Positions 35,112-45,908 of a stretch of DNA of 64,000 bases are shown piece by piece. Below the pieces are notes generated by a model. The model was given only the letters and a program-made list of their open reading frames with translations. It had not been told where the DNA came from and did no database searches. The DNA lies in assembly GCA_027492485.1 (NCBI GenBank), contig JAPUER010000060.1, positions 62,001 to 126,000 of the forward strand, read 5' to 3'. The stretch's first letter is position 1, and every line of letters begins with the position of its first letter. The DNA comes from Betaproteobacteria bacterium. Lineage in GTDB: Bacteria > Pseudomonadota > Gammaproteobacteria > Burkholderiales > Casimicrobiaceae. A program made the translations under genes and the position numbers.

Positions 35112-38111
35112 TCACGCGAACGCCCGCGTCTCGCCGGCGCCGTAGAGATTGCTGAGGCAACGCGCGCAGAGTCCCGGATGCGCCGCATCCGAGCCGACGT
35201 CGCTGCGGTAATGCCAGCAACGCTCGCACTTGGCGGCGTCCGCGGCGCGCACGCTGACCTTCAGCTCCGAGCCTGCGCTCACCCGCGCCTGCGAGGTGAT
35301 GAAGACGAACTTGAGGTCGTCGCCGAGCCGCGCCAGCTCGGCGCGCACGGCCTCGGGCGCCTCGATGTCGATCTCGGCCTGCAGGCTGGAGCCGACGGCG
35401 CCGGCCTCGCGGACCGCCTCGATGGCCTTGGTCACCGTTGCCCGCACCTCGCGCAACGCGGCCCAGCGTGCCAGCAGCAGGTCCTCGTCGGCCGGCGCCG
35501 GCAGCGGCTGATTGAACAGCTCGAACAGCACGCTGGCCTCGGTCACGTCGCGACCGGGGTTCAGCGTGGCCCATACCTCCTCCGCCGTGAACGAGAGCAC
35601 CGGCGCCATCAGCGTCACCAGTTGCCGCGTGATCAGCGACAGCGCCGTCTGCGCCGAGCGGCGCGCCTTGCTGTCGACGCCGCAGGTGTAGAGCCGGTCC
35701 TTGAGCACGTCCAGATAGAAACCGCCGAGATCGTCCGAGCAAAACGTCATGAGTTGCTGCATCACGATGTGGAACTCGTAGCGGCCATAGGCCTCGACGC
35801 AAGTCTTCGCCATCGAGCGCGTCATCGCGACGGCATAACGGTCGATTTCGCTCATCTCGGCGAGCGGCACGGCATGTTTTGCCGCGTCGAAGTCCGCGGT
35901 GTTGGCGAGCAGGAAGCGCACCGTGTTGCGCAGCCGGCGATAGGTGTCGGTCACCCGCTTCAGGATTTCGTCGGACAACGCCAGTTCGCCGGAATAGTCG
36001 GTCGCCGCGACCCACAGGCGCAGGATTTCGGCGCCGAGCGAATCGCAAACCTTCTGCGGTGCGACCACGTTGCCGAGCGACTTGCTCATCTTGCGGCCGT
36101 TCTGGTCGACCACGAAGCCGTGCGTCAGCAACTGCTCGTAGGGCGCGCGGCCGTTGATCATGCAACTGGTCAGCAGGCTCGAGTGGAACCAGCCGCGATG
36201 CTGATCCGAGCCTTCCAGGTACATGTCCGCCGGGAACTTGCTCTGCTCGACGTGCGAACCGCGCAGCACGGTCTCGTGCGTGGTGCCCGAGTCGAACCAC
36301 ACATCCAGTGTGTCGGGATTCTTGACGTAATCTTTCGCCTCGTCGCCGAGCAATTCGGCCGGGTCGAGCGTCTGCCAGGCCTCGATGCCACCCTGCTCGA
36401 CGCGCTTGGCGACCGCTTCCAGCAGTTCGCTGGTGCGCGGATGCAGCGCGCCGGTCTCGCGATGCACGAAAAACGCCATCGGCACGCCCCACTGGCGCTG
36501 CCGCGACAACGTCCAGTCGGGCCGGTTGGCGATCATCGCGTGCAATCGCGCCTGGCCCCAGGCGGGGAAGAACTGCGTCGCCTCAATGGCGGCGAGCGCG
36601 GTTTGGCGTAGCGTGCGAGTTTCCCCTCCGCCCTTGTGGGGGAGGGCTAGGGAGAGGGGGTTGTTAGCGTTATCGCTCGCGCTGCCATCACCCTCTCCGC
36701 GTCGAAGGTGTCCTTCGCCTGCCGGTCGTAGGTTGTTAGCGTTATCGCTCGCGCTGCCATCACCCTCTCCCCGGCCCTCCCCCATCGAGGGGGAGGGAGC
36801 ATGTGGTTTGATGTCCATCCCGGCAAACCACTGATTGGTCGCGCGATAGATGATCGGCGTGCGGTGCCGCCAGCAATGCATGTAGCTGTGGTCGAACTTC
36901 TCGACCTTGAACAGCGAGCCTTTGGCGCGCATGTGTTCGACGATCTTCGGATTGGCGTCCCAGATCGAGAGACCGCCGAACTCGGGCAGGCTGTCGACGT
37001 ACTTGCCGTCGCCCAGCACCGGCGTCAGCACCTGATCGTCCTTCATGCCATAGGCGCGGCAGGACTGGAAGTCTTCCACGCCATAGGCAGGCGCCGAGTG
37101 CACGATGCCGGTGCCGGTGTCGAGCGTCACGTAGTCGCCCAGATAGACCGGGCTCAGGCGATCGTAGAACGGGTGACGGAACGCCACCAACTCCAGCGCC
37201 TGGCCCTTGCAGGTGGCGATCACCTTGCCTTGCATGCCCCAGTTGGCAAGGCAGGCCTCCACGCGCTCCTGCGCCACCAGCAACAGCGGACGCGCAGCGT
37301 CGTTGGTCTCGACCAGCGCATAGTCGAACTCGGGATGCAGGTTGAGCGCCTGGTTCGCCGGCAGCGTCCACGGCGTGGTCGTCCAGATCACGAGGTAGCC
37401 GTTGTCATACGGCAGTTTCGGCAACCCGAACGCCTTCGCGAGCTTGTCGTGCTCGGCGAACGCGAAGCCGACGTCGACCGCGAGGTCCGTCTTGTCGTAA
37501 TACTCCACCTCGGCCTCGGCCAGCGCCGAGCCACAGTCGAAGCACCAGTTCACCGGCTTCAGCCCACGGAAGACATAGCCCGCGTCGTAGATCTTGCGCA
37601 GCGCGCGGATCTCGTCGGCCTCGTTGCGCGGCGCCATCGTCAGGTAGGGGTTCTCCCACTCGCCGAGCACGCCCAGACGCATGAAATCCTTGCGTTGCTT
37701 GTCGATCTGCTCGGTGGCATAGGCGCGGCTCTTCGCCTGCACTTCCTGCGCCGGCAATCCCTTGCCGAACTTCTTTTCGATCTGGATTTCGATCGGCATG
37801 CCGTGGCAATCCCAGCCCGGCACATAGGTCGCGTCGAAACCCGCCATCAGACGGCTCTTGACGACGATGTCCTTAAGTATTTTGTTGACCGCATGGCCGA
37901 TATGGATGTCGCCGTTGGCATATGGCGGGCCGTCATGCAGCACCCAGCGCGGCCGGCTGGCCGCTTTGGCGCGGATCGCGTGGTAAAGCTTCTTTTCGGT
38001 CCACTCGGCAACCCATTTCGGCTCGCGTTTGGCCAGATCGCCACGCATCGGGAACGGCGTGTCGAGCATGTTGATCGGGTATTTGGCGGGGGCTTTGGTC
38101 TCGCTGGACAT
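35112..38111 (-). CDS. ileS: Isoleucyl-tRNA synthetase with in-frame repeat insertion
   Basis: Class I synthetase charging tRNA-Ile and editing Val. The start is ATG 38111, with a TTG two codons upstream. The HIGH motif is in [11 protein letters not shown] and KMSKS in [12 protein letters not shown]. The C-terminal zinc site is [10 protein letters not shown] with CARCLSNL. At 999 residues it is about 60 longer than close homologues. The excess is residues about 438-496, between [10 protein letters not shown] and [10 protein letters not shown], made of [21 protein letters not shown]-like low-complexity sequence encoded by a REP-like element. The flanking residues are normal, so the enzyme is probably active with a solvent-exposed loop. 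Confidence 0.95.
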   Translation of the reverse strand: MSSETKAPAKYPINMLDTPFPMRGDLAKREPKWVAEWTEKKLYHAIRAKAASRPRWVLHDGPPYANGDIHIGHAVNKILKDIVVKSRLMAGFDATYVPGWDCHGMPIEIQIEKKFGKGLPAQEVQAKSRAYATEQIDKQRKDFMRLGVLGEWENPYLTMAPRNEADEIRALRKIYDAGYVFRGLKPVNWCFDCGSALAEAEVEYYDKTDLAVDVGFAFAEHDKLAKAFGLPKLPYDNGYLVIWTTTPWTLPANQALNLHPEFDYALVETNDAARPLLLVAQERVEACLANWGMQGKVIATCKGQALELVAFRHPFYDRLSPVYLGDYVTLDTGTGIVHSAPAYGVEDFQSCRAYGMKDDQVLTPVLGDGKYVDSLPEFGGLSIWDANPKIVEHMRAKGSLFKVEKFDHSYMHCWRHRTPIIYRATNQWFAGMDIKPHAPSPSMGEGRGEGDGSASDNANNLRPAGEGHLRRGEGDGSASDNANNPLSLALPHKGGGETRTLRQTALAAIEATQFFPAWGQARLHAMIANRPDWTLSRQRQWGVPMAFFVHRETGALHPRTSELLEAVAKRVEQGGIEAWQTLDPAELLGDEAKDYVKNPDTLDVWFDSGTTHETVLRGSHVEQSKFPADMYLEGSDQHRGWFHSSLLTSCMINGRAPYEQLLTHGFVVDQNGRKMSKSLGNVVAPQKVCDSLGAEILRLWVAATDYSGELALSDEILKRVTDTYRRLRNTVRFLLANTADFDAAKHAVPLAEMSEIDRYAVAMTRSMAKTCVEAYGRYEFHIVMQQLMTFCSDDLGGFYLDVLKDRLYTCGVDSKARRSAQTALSLITRQLVTLMAPVLSFTAEEVWATLNPGRDVTEASVLFELFNQPLPAPADEDLLLARWAALREVRATVTKAIEAVREAGAVGSSLQAEIDIEAPEAVRAELARLGDDLKFVFITSQARVSAGSELKVSVRAADAAKCERCWHYRSDVGSDAAHPGLCARCLSNLYGAGETRAFA
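36621..36800. repeat. REP-like element inserted in frame in ileS
   Basis: A 40-base segment beginning GGTTGTTAGCGTTATCGC occurs twice (36659-36698 and 36731-36770), 72 bases apart, exactly 24 codons. CCCTCCCCC / GGGGGAGGG perfect arms (36775-36783, 36789-36797) close one end. A diverged CCCCTCC / GGGGGAGGG stem lies at the other (about 36623-36646). Both ends and the CCCTCTCC cores resemble intergenic REP/MITE sequences. Net length is a multiple of three, so ileS stays open. Confidence 0.85.
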
Positions 38112-38475
38112 AGGCAATCAGGTAAGCGGTGGGGCCCGGAAGCTATCGGTCGGTGCCGCCACGACGACGGTGGCTGGTGGATGGCATCGGTGGTCTGCAT
38201 CGGCGCCAGGCGCCGCTCCGGGCAGGGCTCCCGTGGACTCGGGAGCAACGATGACGGCTACGCGATAACGGCGCAGCCGCAGTTCAGCCGCTAATTCGGT
38301 AGTGTCTGGTCTGCCGTGCCAGCGTCTTGGTCACGCAAAGGCGCGGCTGGCGAAAGAGGATGAACCGGGTGGACATCCGCCTATTGTCTCGCAAATTGGC
38401 GTTTTTTGCCTTGCAGCGCAGCAAATGTGAACGCTGACGGCGACGGCGCAAGACGTCACTGCAACAAGCTTTACG
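38112..38475. other. 364-base gap between ribF and ileS
   Basis: No gene is seen. It contains the perfect stem GCTCCCG (38227-38233) / CGGGAGC (38240-38246) without a T-run and a T-rich GCGTTTTTTGCC near 38400. It probably includes the ileS promoter, since ribF and ileS are usually closer together. Confidence 0.55.
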
Positions 38476-39465
38476 TCAACCGCCCGCGTTGGCGAACACG
38501 GCGCGGACGGCGGCGATGTCGCGATGCATTTGTGCGGTCATGACCTCGACCGAGGCGAATTTTTCCTCCGGCCGGATGTGTTTGACGAATTCCACGACGA
38601 CACGGCGGCCGTAAAGATCGCCCTGGAAATCGAGCAGGAAGACTTCCAGCAACGGTTTGCCGTTTTCCTTCACGGTGGGCCGCACGCCGACGTTGGCCGC
38701 ACCCAGCACCGGCAGGCCGCCGGCGACGTCGACGCCGTACACACGGACGGCGAAAATGCCCGACAGCGGCAGCGGTGCCCACAGCGCAATGTTGAGCGTC
38801 GGGAAGCCGATCGTGCGCCCGAGCTTGTCGCCATGCACCACCCGGCCCGAGATGCGGTACGGCCGCCCGAGCACGGCAGCGGCAGTCACCACATCGCCCG
38901 CCAGCAGCGCCTCGCGCACCAGCGAAGACGAAAAGCGCACGTCCATCGCCTTCACCGCCGGCATCACGTAGCACTCGACGCCGTTGGCCGTGCACCATGC
39001 ATGCAGCGTCCTGATGTCGCCAGCGCGGCCTTTGCCATAGCGGAAATCGTCGCCGACGATGACCCATTTGGCGTTCAGCCCGTCGCGCAGCACGCGGGCA
39101 CAGAACTCGTCGGGCGACAACTGCGCCATCGCGGCGTTGAAGCGGGCCAACTGGATGTGCTGGATGCCCACGGCCCAGATGCAGGCCAGTTTGTCGCGCA
39201 GACGTTGCAGGCGGGTGGGCGGCGGCTTGCCGGCATTGCGGGCGAAGAATTCACCGGGCGCCGGCGCGAAGGTGAGCGCGACCGGCAGCAAATGGCGCTG
39301 CCGTGCGGCCTGCCCGACCACCTCCAGCATGGCCTGATGGCCACGATGCACGCCGTCGAAATTGCCGATGGTCACGGCGCTGCCGGCAGCGAAACGGCCG
39401 GGACGAAAATCGCGAGCCAGCGAGGGCGCCTGGGGAACGGCGGCGGGCCGTGCGTGCTCAGTCAT
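38476..39465 (-). CDS. ribF: Bifunctional riboflavin kinase / FAD synthetase
   Basis: Makes FMN from riboflavin and FAD from FMN. The N-terminal adenylyltransferase has TIGNFDGVHRGHQAML and the VGDDFRYGKGRAGD motif, with FSSSLVREAL after it. The C-terminal flavokinase domain has GRVVHGDKLGRTIGFPTLN and a late EVFLLDFQGDLYG. Length (329) is normal. It is the first gene of the ribF-ileS-lspA-ispH cluster. A GTCGACTTT half-palindrome lies 134 bases upstream (near 39599-39607). Confidence 0.95.
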   Translation of the reverse strand: MTEHARPAAVPQAPSLARDFRPGRFAAGSAVTIGNFDGVHRGHQAMLEVVGQAARQRHLLPVALTFAPAPGEFFARNAGKPPPTRLQRLRDKLACIWAVGIQHIQLARFNAAMAQLSPDEFCARVLRDGLNAKWVIVGDDFRYGKGRAGDIRTLHAWCTANGVECYVMPAVKAMDVRFSSSLVREALLAGDVVTAAAVLGRPYRISGRVVHGDKLGRTIGFPTLNIALWAPLPLSGIFAVRVYGVDVAGGLPVLGAANVGVRPTVKENGKPLLEVFLLDFQGDLYGRRVVVEFVKHIRPEEKFASVEVMTAQMHRDIAAVRAVFANAGG

Positions 39466-39687
39466 GACGTCGTCGAAAGCAAAATGCCGTGGCGCAAAAG
39501 CGCTTGATTTTATTGGATTTTGTGGCGTCGCCGTGGCACGCTGACCACGGCCCGGATGACGCCAAACCGGCTGCGAAGGCCGTTACGGCAGTTTTTCGGT
39601 CGACTTTCAGAAAAATCGCGCCGCGAGCCCAGTTCAAATGGGGCTTGGCGCAAAAAGCTGTTAAACGGGTGCCAATCGTCACGACGG

Positions 39688-42600
39688 TCATGGACAACGT
39701 TGCAGGCGATCAAGCCAGGGAAAGTAAAGCGCGGTCACCATCGGCCGCGCCGACGGCTCCGCGGCGTTGTCGGCCCCGACGCGCTGCTCGTAGTCGACGA
39801 AGGCCGCCCGATAGCCCGCCAGTTGCGCCGCGTACTGCGCGCATTGCCGCGCCACCCAGGCGTCGACGGCGGCCGCTTCCGCCGCCTCGCCGGCATCCGG
39901 CTCGGCGAATTTGTAGTCGACGATCCAGCGCACGCCCTCCGCTGTGACGAAGCTGTGATCGACCCGCAGACGCTCGCCGGCGGCGGCAGCGGCGAGCGGC
40001 AGGCTGAATTCCTGCCGCGATTCCAAGTGCGTCGAGGCAAACAGGAAGCGCAGATTGTCGCGCCCGGATGCTGCGGCAAACCACTGCGCCAGCCGCATCG
40101 ACCAATAACCGGTGTCGCGCGGGGCGCCGCTCGCCTGTGTTGGTGTCAGGCCGTCATCGACGGCACCGGCGTCGATCAGCGCGCGGGCAATCGCCGCAGC
40201 GGACGGCGCGAATGCACTGGTTTCGCGCATCGCCAGCGCCAGGCCTTCAAACAGCAAATGGCCGACGACGCCAACGGCGCGCGCCATTCGCTCCGCCGCC
40301 GGCACCGCCAGCGCCGCTGCCGCTGCATCGGCCACATAGGCAGGCCAGGCCACGCGGCCCTCATCGAACGGCGGCGGCGGTGCGCCGCGCGTGAGCGATG
40401 CCGCCAGCCGCAGTCGGCGCTCGGCAGTCGCGACCGGATCGGCCGGGCCGACGGCGGCATCGGCCCCCTGCCCGAGCCAGAACGAAAAACTGCCGTAAGG
40501 CGGATCGCGGTGCGCCGCCTGCCGGCTCAGGGTGAGCGTGCGCCGGGCGCGGGTTGCCGCCACGTAGAGTTGCCGTTTGCTCTCGTCGAGTCGCGACGCG
40601 CGGTTGAAGCGCGCGAGAAAGTCGTAGACGCTGCCGGCTTCGCCCTTGCGCGTATCGCGGGCCGCGAAGGCGTAGCTGCGCGCGTCGGCCTCGTGCTCAT
40701 CGCCACCGGGCAAGGCCTGAAACCGCCACGCCGCCAGCGAGCGATGATCGGCACGCGGCGCCCGATCGCAGGCGATGACAAACACGTGGTCCCATTCCAG
40801 CCCTTTCGCCTTGTGGATCGTCAGCAGCTCCACCGGCGGCGGCCCGCCCGCTGCATCCGTCAATGCCGACGGTATCGAAGCGAACGATTGGCGCTTTTTC
40901 TCCATCGCCATCAGCAACGCCTGGCGCGGCGGCAATAACCCATTGCTGGCGTTGTCGGCGAGCCACTCGAAAAACTGCCCGACGTCGCGTTGCGCCTCGT
41001 CGCTGTCCAACTGTGCCGGACCGTCGAGCGCGTACCACACGGCCTCGACCCGCTCCGCCACCCCGGACAGCCAGGCCCGCGCCAGCCCGACCCGCAGCGC
41101 GGCGTGCGCCCGCCGGACCCGGGCGCGCTCGTCGTCGGCCAGCGCCTGCGTCCAGTCGCCGTCCAGCGCCTGCCAGGCCAGCCCCGTCGGCGCCGGATGC
41201 AGCGCCGCCGCGAAGCGCGACAGCGTGGCCAGCCGCAACCCCACCCACGGCGAGCGCAACAGCGCGAATAGCGCCAGGCGATCCCACGGCGCGGCGACCG
41301 CGTCGGTCAGCGTCAGCAGATCGCGCACCCGTTCGCGCGCCGACCAGAGCGCAAACTCGTTGGCGCTGAACGCGATGCCGCGCTGGCGCAGCGCGTCGAT
41401 CACCGCCGCTGCGTCGCCGCGGGTACGAGCGAGCACGGCGATACGCTGCTCGGGATTCGCCGCGCGCCGCCAGGCAATCGCAGCGACCACCGCCTGCGCC
41501 TCCTGTTCAGCGTCGGCGGCAACGATTTCGCTTTGTCCCTCGTCGTCGCTGCCGTCTTTGGTCGCCGCCGCCGCAACAAAGGGAACCGGGTCGCGATCGC
41601 CGAACAGACCGCGATCGCCGCGGGCGAAAACGCCCGCCAGCGCCCGATTCACCCAGTCGACGACGGCCGGTTGCGAGCGATAGTTGGCGTCCAGTGTCAG
41701 CGGCGTCAGCTGCACGCTGCCGACGCCGCTCTGCTGCGCACGCCGGAACAGGCCGACGTCGGCATCGCGAAACAGATAGATCGACTGCATCGGATCGCCG
41801 ACCAGAAACAGCGTGCGGCCGTCACCCGCCGACCAGTCGGCGGTGAGCAAAGCCAGCAGTTCGAACTGGGCGGGATTGGTGTCCTGCACTTCATCGACCA
41901 GCACATGCCGGAGCGTGGCGTCGAGATTGGCCAGCACATCGGCACGGTTGTCGCGCAGCGCCGCCAGCGCGGCCGTCATGATGCCGCTGAAATCGGTCAC
42001 GCCGCGCTCGCGCATCAGCACCAGCAGTTCGACGGCGGCGCGGCGCAGCAATACCAGCGTCGCACGCAGCGCCGACTCATGCTCCGCCAGCGCGGTCGTG
42101 GTCGGCACGTGATCGAGTTCGTCGAGACAGACGGCCAGTTCGCCTTCGTCCTGCAGACTATCCAGCAAGTCGACCATCTGTTGTTTGCGCTGCCGGCGTA
42201 ACGCCGGGTCGAGATCGGCAAAGGCGCGATCGTCGTGCTTCGGGAAGCCGGCGGTCTTGTTAACGCCGCGGCTCTTGCGCCACTGCCGCTTGCCGCCGAC
42301 GCTGGTCAACAGCATCGCGCCTAGCGTCTGCCAGTGCGGCAAGGCGGCAAGCGTCGTCGGCAACGGCCACTGCGCGGCCAGCGCCTGCCTGTCCGCGGCG
42401 AGCTGGCGGCGCCCGGCGTCGCTGTCCGGGCGTTGCCAAATGTCCGCCGTATAGCCGGCCAGCTCGGCGATGGCGGCGCCGGCGAGCACGCGCTGGTGTT
42501 GCGCCAGCGCGGTCATGGCGGCGTCGGCGGCCGTTCGCAGTGCGCCGGTGAGCGCGGCAATGGCTTCGTCCGACACGTCGATCGCGGCGCCAAGCCACTG

Positions 42601-43188
42601 CGCCCGCCGTTCCAGCAAACCGGCAACCAGTTCCATGACGCTGTCGACCTGATTGCCGGCGATGGTCAGCACCTCGCCGACGGCGTCCGCGATGTCGTCG
42701 GCCGCCAGCGCACGGGCGGCCGCTTCCCGATACAAGGGCTCCGCCGCGTCGGTGACGCTGCCGAGCGCGCCTTCGCCGGCGATGCGCGACAGATTGCTGC
42801 GCGCCACCACCCGCGCGCAGAACGCATCGAAGGTGTCGATCTGCAGCCGATCCGGCTGCTCGCGCAGATGCCATTCGTGCGCCCGGTCGCGGGCGAGTAC
42901 CGGCAGCGCCAGCGCGCGCCGGCGTCGCTCGACCACGGTGAGCCTGGCGCTGTCGGCCTCCGTTGTCGTGGCAGCCTGTTCGAGTGCGCCGATCAGCCGC
43001 TCGCGCATCTCCTGCGCGGCCTTGCGGGTGAAGGTGATGGCGAGAATCTGCGCCGGATCGTCGACCGTCGCCAGCAATGCCAGCATGCGCTGCACCAGCA
43101 GCTCCGTCTTGCCGGAGCCGGCCGGCGCCTGCACGATGAACGACCGCCGCGGATCGACGGCACGCTCGCGCGCCGCGTGGTCACTCAT
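39688..43188 (-). CDS. addA: AddA-like UvrD/Rep helicase-nuclease
   Basis: 1166 residues. A superfamily 1 helicase with Walker A APAGSGKT (21-28), ITFTRKAAQEMRERL, VDEVQDTNPAQ, and a late LLTIHKAKGLEWDHVFVI. The C-terminal PD-(D/E)XK-like nuclease has RWIVDYKFAEPDAG near residue 1090. The pattern is that of AddA, which resects double-strand breaks with AddB in place of RecBCD. Its ATG lies eight bases inside the end of the partner gene, so both are made together. RecB-like alternatives are less likely because no recC/recD are present. Confidence 0.9.
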   Translation of the reverse strand: MSDHAARERAVDPRRSFIVQAPAGSGKTELLVQRMLALLATVDDPAQILAITFTRKAAQEMRERLIGALEQAATTTEADSARLTVVERRRRALALPVLARDRAHEWHLREQPDRLQIDTFDAFCARVVARSNLSRIAGEGALGSVTDAAEPLYREAAARALAADDIADAVGEVLTIAGNQVDSVMELVAGLLERRAQWLGAAIDVSDEAIAALTGALRTAADAAMTALAQHQRVLAGAAIAELAGYTADIWQRPDSDAGRRQLAADRQALAAQWPLPTTLAALPHWQTLGAMLLTSVGGKRQWRKSRGVNKTAGFPKHDDRAFADLDPALRRQRKQQMVDLLDSLQDEGELAVCLDELDHVPTTTALAEHESALRATLVLLRRAAVELLVLMRERGVTDFSGIMTAALAALRDNRADVLANLDATLRHVLVDEVQDTNPAQFELLALLTADWSAGDGRTLFLVGDPMQSIYLFRDADVGLFRRAQQSGVGSVQLTPLTLDANYRSQPAVVDWVNRALAGVFARGDRGLFGDRDPVPFVAAAATKDGSDDEGQSEIVAADAEQEAQAVVAAIAWRRAANPEQRIAVLARTRGDAAAVIDALRQRGIAFSANEFALWSARERVRDLLTLTDAVAAPWDRLALFALLRSPWVGLRLATLSRFAAALHPAPTGLAWQALDGDWTQALADDERARVRRAHAALRVGLARAWLSGVAERVEAVWYALDGPAQLDSDEAQRDVGQFFEWLADNASNGLLPPRQALLMAMEKKRQSFASIPSALTDAAGGPPPVELLTIHKAKGLEWDHVFVIACDRAPRADHRSLAAWRFQALPGGDEHEADARSYAFAARDTRKGEAGSVYDFLARFNRASRLDESKRQLYVAATRARRTLTLSRQAAHRDPPYGSFSFWLGQGADAAVGPADPVATAERRLRLAASLTRGAPPPPFDEGRVAWPAYVADAAAAALAVPAAERMARAVGVVGHLLFEGLALAMRETSAFAPSAAAIARALIDAGAVDDGLTPTQASGAPRDTGYWSMRLAQWFAAASGRDNLRFLFASTHLESRQEFSLPLAAAAAGERLRVDHSFVTAEGVRWIVDYKFAEPDAGEAAEAAAVDAWVARQCAQYAAQLAGYRAAFVDYEQRVGADNAAEPSARPMVTALYFPWLDRLQRCP

Positions 43189-45859
43189 CGCTGCCGCCTT
43201 CCGCTTCGTCGCCGGAGTCGTTGCCCGCCGCGCCGTCGCTGCCGCTCAACGACCAGCGCTCGCGGCAGAAGGCGCCGTATTCGCAGGTGCGGCAGGTCAG
43301 CCCACCCTTGATCGGCGCCACTTCGGCAACCCCACGCCGCCATTCGTCGACCAGCGCTGCAATACCCTGCTGCCACTGGACCATCGTCTCGCCCCAGCCG
43401 ATCGGCGTCGCACCGCGCTGCGTTCGCGGCAGGAGATCGTCATCGTCGCCAACGCCGATGCAATCGACGCTGTCATCGTTCACCGTGAACCACGCTACCG
43501 CGCGCACCGGCGACACGTCGGCGTCGGCGCTGCGATTCGCTTCGTGCATCAGCGCGTAGAGCGGCAACTGCGGGTCGGCCAGGCGCCCGGAGTTCCGCTC
43601 CATGCGCCAGTCGTTGCGCGACACCTTGCCGGTCTTGTAGTCGAAGATCACGCGCAGGTGGCCGTCGTCGTCGATGCGATCGAGCTTGCCGGTGAACGGC
43701 TGCCCCGCCACCATCGCCTCCAGCGGCTGCTCGACGGCCACCACGGCGAACGCGGTCCGCCGGGCCTCGCGTTCGATGACCCGCTGCAGCAGCACGGCAA
43801 TGCGCGCCCGTTCGGTTTGCCAGGCAACGGCCGCGATCGCCGGCCGCGTGCGCCGTTCATCGGCAATGAGCGCGTCGAGCTGCGCCAGCGCGGCCGTTTG
43901 GGCGTCGGCGCCGGTCATGCGCGCAACACCATATGCGGCGAGCATGCCGTGCACCAGATTGCCGCGCACGATAGGCGTGATGCCGGCCGCCAGCGCGGGC
44001 CACGGCCGCAGTCCCAGGCGGATGGCAGCGGCGCGCCGAGGGCACTGTGCCTGCTCGCGCAAGCGGCTGGCACTCAGTGGGCTCGCGAGCACTGCGTCCG
44101 CTTCCTCCGGCAACGCTTCGTCGGCAACCGTTTCCAGCACGGCCGGGCGTCGTGGCCGTGGCACGGCAACTGCCACGCTTTGCGTCGGCCAACCATGCAG
44201 CAGCGGCGACAGCCCGACCTCGCCATCGTCGTTGCGCATCGGGCAGGACAGCGTCCATTGCCGGATCAGCGAGCGCCAGTTGTGCAACAGACGCTGCGCA
44301 CGGCCGAGCGCCTCGGCGCGCGAGCCAAGACCGACGCCATGGGCGCTCTGCCAGGCGCGCGGCAACAACGGATTCGGAGCGTAGGCTTCCGGCAGCACGC
44401 GGTCGCTGAGGCCGACCAATCGTGCGCTGGCGAGCGGCACGCCGGCCGATTCGAGCAAACCGACGACCTGCAGGCGCGCCTGCCCGGCCTTCGGCTGAAA
44501 CACCGTGTCTGCGGCCAATCGCTCCAGTTCGGACAACGCTTGTTGCCAAGACAGCGACGGAAACCAGCGATCGAATTGTTCCCAGCGTTGCAGCAGCAGC
44601 AACCACGCCTCGTCGAACTGGAACAGCTCGCTGCGCGCGATCATCGCCTGCGTTGACAGGGCGGCCACCACAGCGTCGATCGTTTGTCGATGCTCGCGCC
44701 GCGAGCGGCGTCGATCGTTCTCTCCGCTGCGCGTGCCGGCAGCGGGGCGCAACGCATGCAGGACTTGCTGCATCGCCACGGGTGTCGGCCAGACGTCGAG
44801 CATCGATTCGGCAATGCCGTGGTCGATCTGCTCCTGCAGGCAACGGTGCACGCAGTTGGCCGTCGTCATGGCGACTCCCCAGCGCGGGTGTATCAGCGCC
44901 TGGGCAATCGATTCCACCGCCATCGGCCGCGATGTCGCAGCCAGCAGCACCAGCAGCGCGCCAATGGCCGGATGGGCGGCGATCGGCTGCCCGAGCGAGA
45001 GGTTGAAACGCTCGCCGTCGGCGCTGGGCGCCAGCCACCAATCGCTGCCGAACCTTGCCCGCAAGGCCCGCTGCCAGGCACCGCGCTGCGCCGTCAGATC
45101 AGGCACGATCAGCGTGACTTCGCCGCTCGATGAGGCGAGCTGATCGGCCGCCCATTGCAAGGCGGCGTCGCGATCATGATCGGGATCGTGGGTACGTTCG
45201 ACCACGGGCGCAGGCGCGTCGGGTTCCGCTTCGGTGCCGCCAGCGGTCGCCGCATCCGCCGTCGCCACGTCGACGCCCGCCGCGGCGATCGTTCGCCACA
45301 GTCGTTCCAGCGCGGGGTCGGTTGCGAAGCTCGGCGTCAGGCACAGCCGCGATGGCAACAGCGGACGCCACAGCGGCAGCGATTCCGCCAGTCGTGCCGG
45401 CAATTCGGCGCGCGTCAGCAGGCGGTGAGCGCCGAGCCAGCGCCGTGCAGCGACGCGGATCGCGGCAAACCAGGCGGCGTTGTCGTCGGCCGCGACACCG
45501 GTTGCCGACGCCGGCGACAGGGGCAATCCATGTCGTTCAGCGAGCAGCCAGGCTTCGTCGACCAGCGTCACGACCCGATCGCATTCGCTGGTCAATAGAT
45601 TCGAGTGGCTGGCGGCCAGCCGATGCCACAGCGCGCGCTGCGCGTCCTGCGGCAGCAAGGTCGGCGCGTCGGCAATGAGCCCGAACAGGGCGGCTCGCGC
45701 CCAGAGGGATGCCAGCCAGGTTTCGATGGCGAGGCAATCGCGAAATGGCACGCCGCGTTCCGTCAGATGCCGGCGCCAGCCCCGCGCCGCGCGGTCGCTC
45801 GGGCACAGGTAGACGGTATCGGCGATGGCAACGGAGGGGGAAACGGCGGTGCGGCTCAT
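43181..45859 (-). CDS. addB: AddB-like PD-(D/E)XK nuclease subunit
   Basis: About 892 residues from the ATG at 45859; the frame extends to a TTG at 45877. The C-terminal nuclease has FTGKLDRIDDDGHLRVIFDYKTGK (split by the active-site Asp and Lys), QLPLYALM and a C-terminal CRTCEYGAFCR. With AQCPRRAA near residue 605, the Cys set fits the AddB Fe-S clasp. The N-terminal part is an inactive helicase-like fold without a clear Walker A. Partner of the AddA-like helicase. Confidence 0.88.
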   Translation of the reverse strand: MSRTAVSPSVAIADTVYLCPSDRAARGWRRHLTERGVPFRDCLAIETWLASLWARAALFGLIADAPTLLPQDAQRALWHRLAASHSNLLTSECDRVVTLVDEAWLLAERHGLPLSPASATGVAADDNAAWFAAIRVAARRWLGAHRLLTRAELPARLAESLPLWRPLLPSRLCLTPSFATDPALERLWRTIAAAGVDVATADAATAGGTEAEPDAPAPVVERTHDPDHDRDAALQWAADQLASSSGEVTLIVPDLTAQRGAWQRALRARFGSDWWLAPSADGERFNLSLGQPIAAHPAIGALLVLLAATSRPMAVESIAQALIHPRWGVAMTTANCVHRCLQEQIDHGIAESMLDVWPTPVAMQQVLHALRPAAGTRSGENDRRRSRREHRQTIDAVVAALSTQAMIARSELFQFDEAWLLLLQRWEQFDRWFPSLSWQQALSELERLAADTVFQPKAGQARLQVVGLLESAGVPLASARLVGLSDRVLPEAYAPNPLLPRAWQSAHGVGLGSRAEALGRAQRLLHNWRSLIRQWTLSCPMRNDDGEVGLSPLLHGWPTQSVAVAVPRPRRPAVLETVADEALPEEADAVLASPLSASRLREQAQCPRRAAAIRLGLRPWPALAAGITPIVRGNLVHGMLAAYGVARMTGADAQTAALAQLDALIADERRTRPAIAAVAWQTERARIAVLLQRVIEREARRTAFAVVAVEQPLEAMVAGQPFTGKLDRIDDDGHLRVIFDYKTGKVSRNDWRMERNSGRLADPQLPLYALMHEANRSADADVSPVRAVAWFTVNDDSVDCIGVGDDDDLLPRTQRGATPIGWGETMVQWQQGIAALVDEWRRGVAEVAPIKGGLTCRTCEYGAFCRERWSLSGSDGAAGNDSGDEAEGGSDE

Positions 45860-45908
45860 TGCCGCCGATTGTCGCAAACCGGTGCTGGCCAGCGGCGGGT
45901 ACGTGCGC

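Noticed and set aside
35025-38294. Two long frames antisense to ileS
   Set aside because: IleS carries HIGH, KMSKS and zinc motifs on the other strand; the antisense frames show none.
42653-44656. A 667-codon frame antisense to the AddA/AddB-like genes
   Set aside because: It has no recognisable domain and overlaps two well-supported genes.
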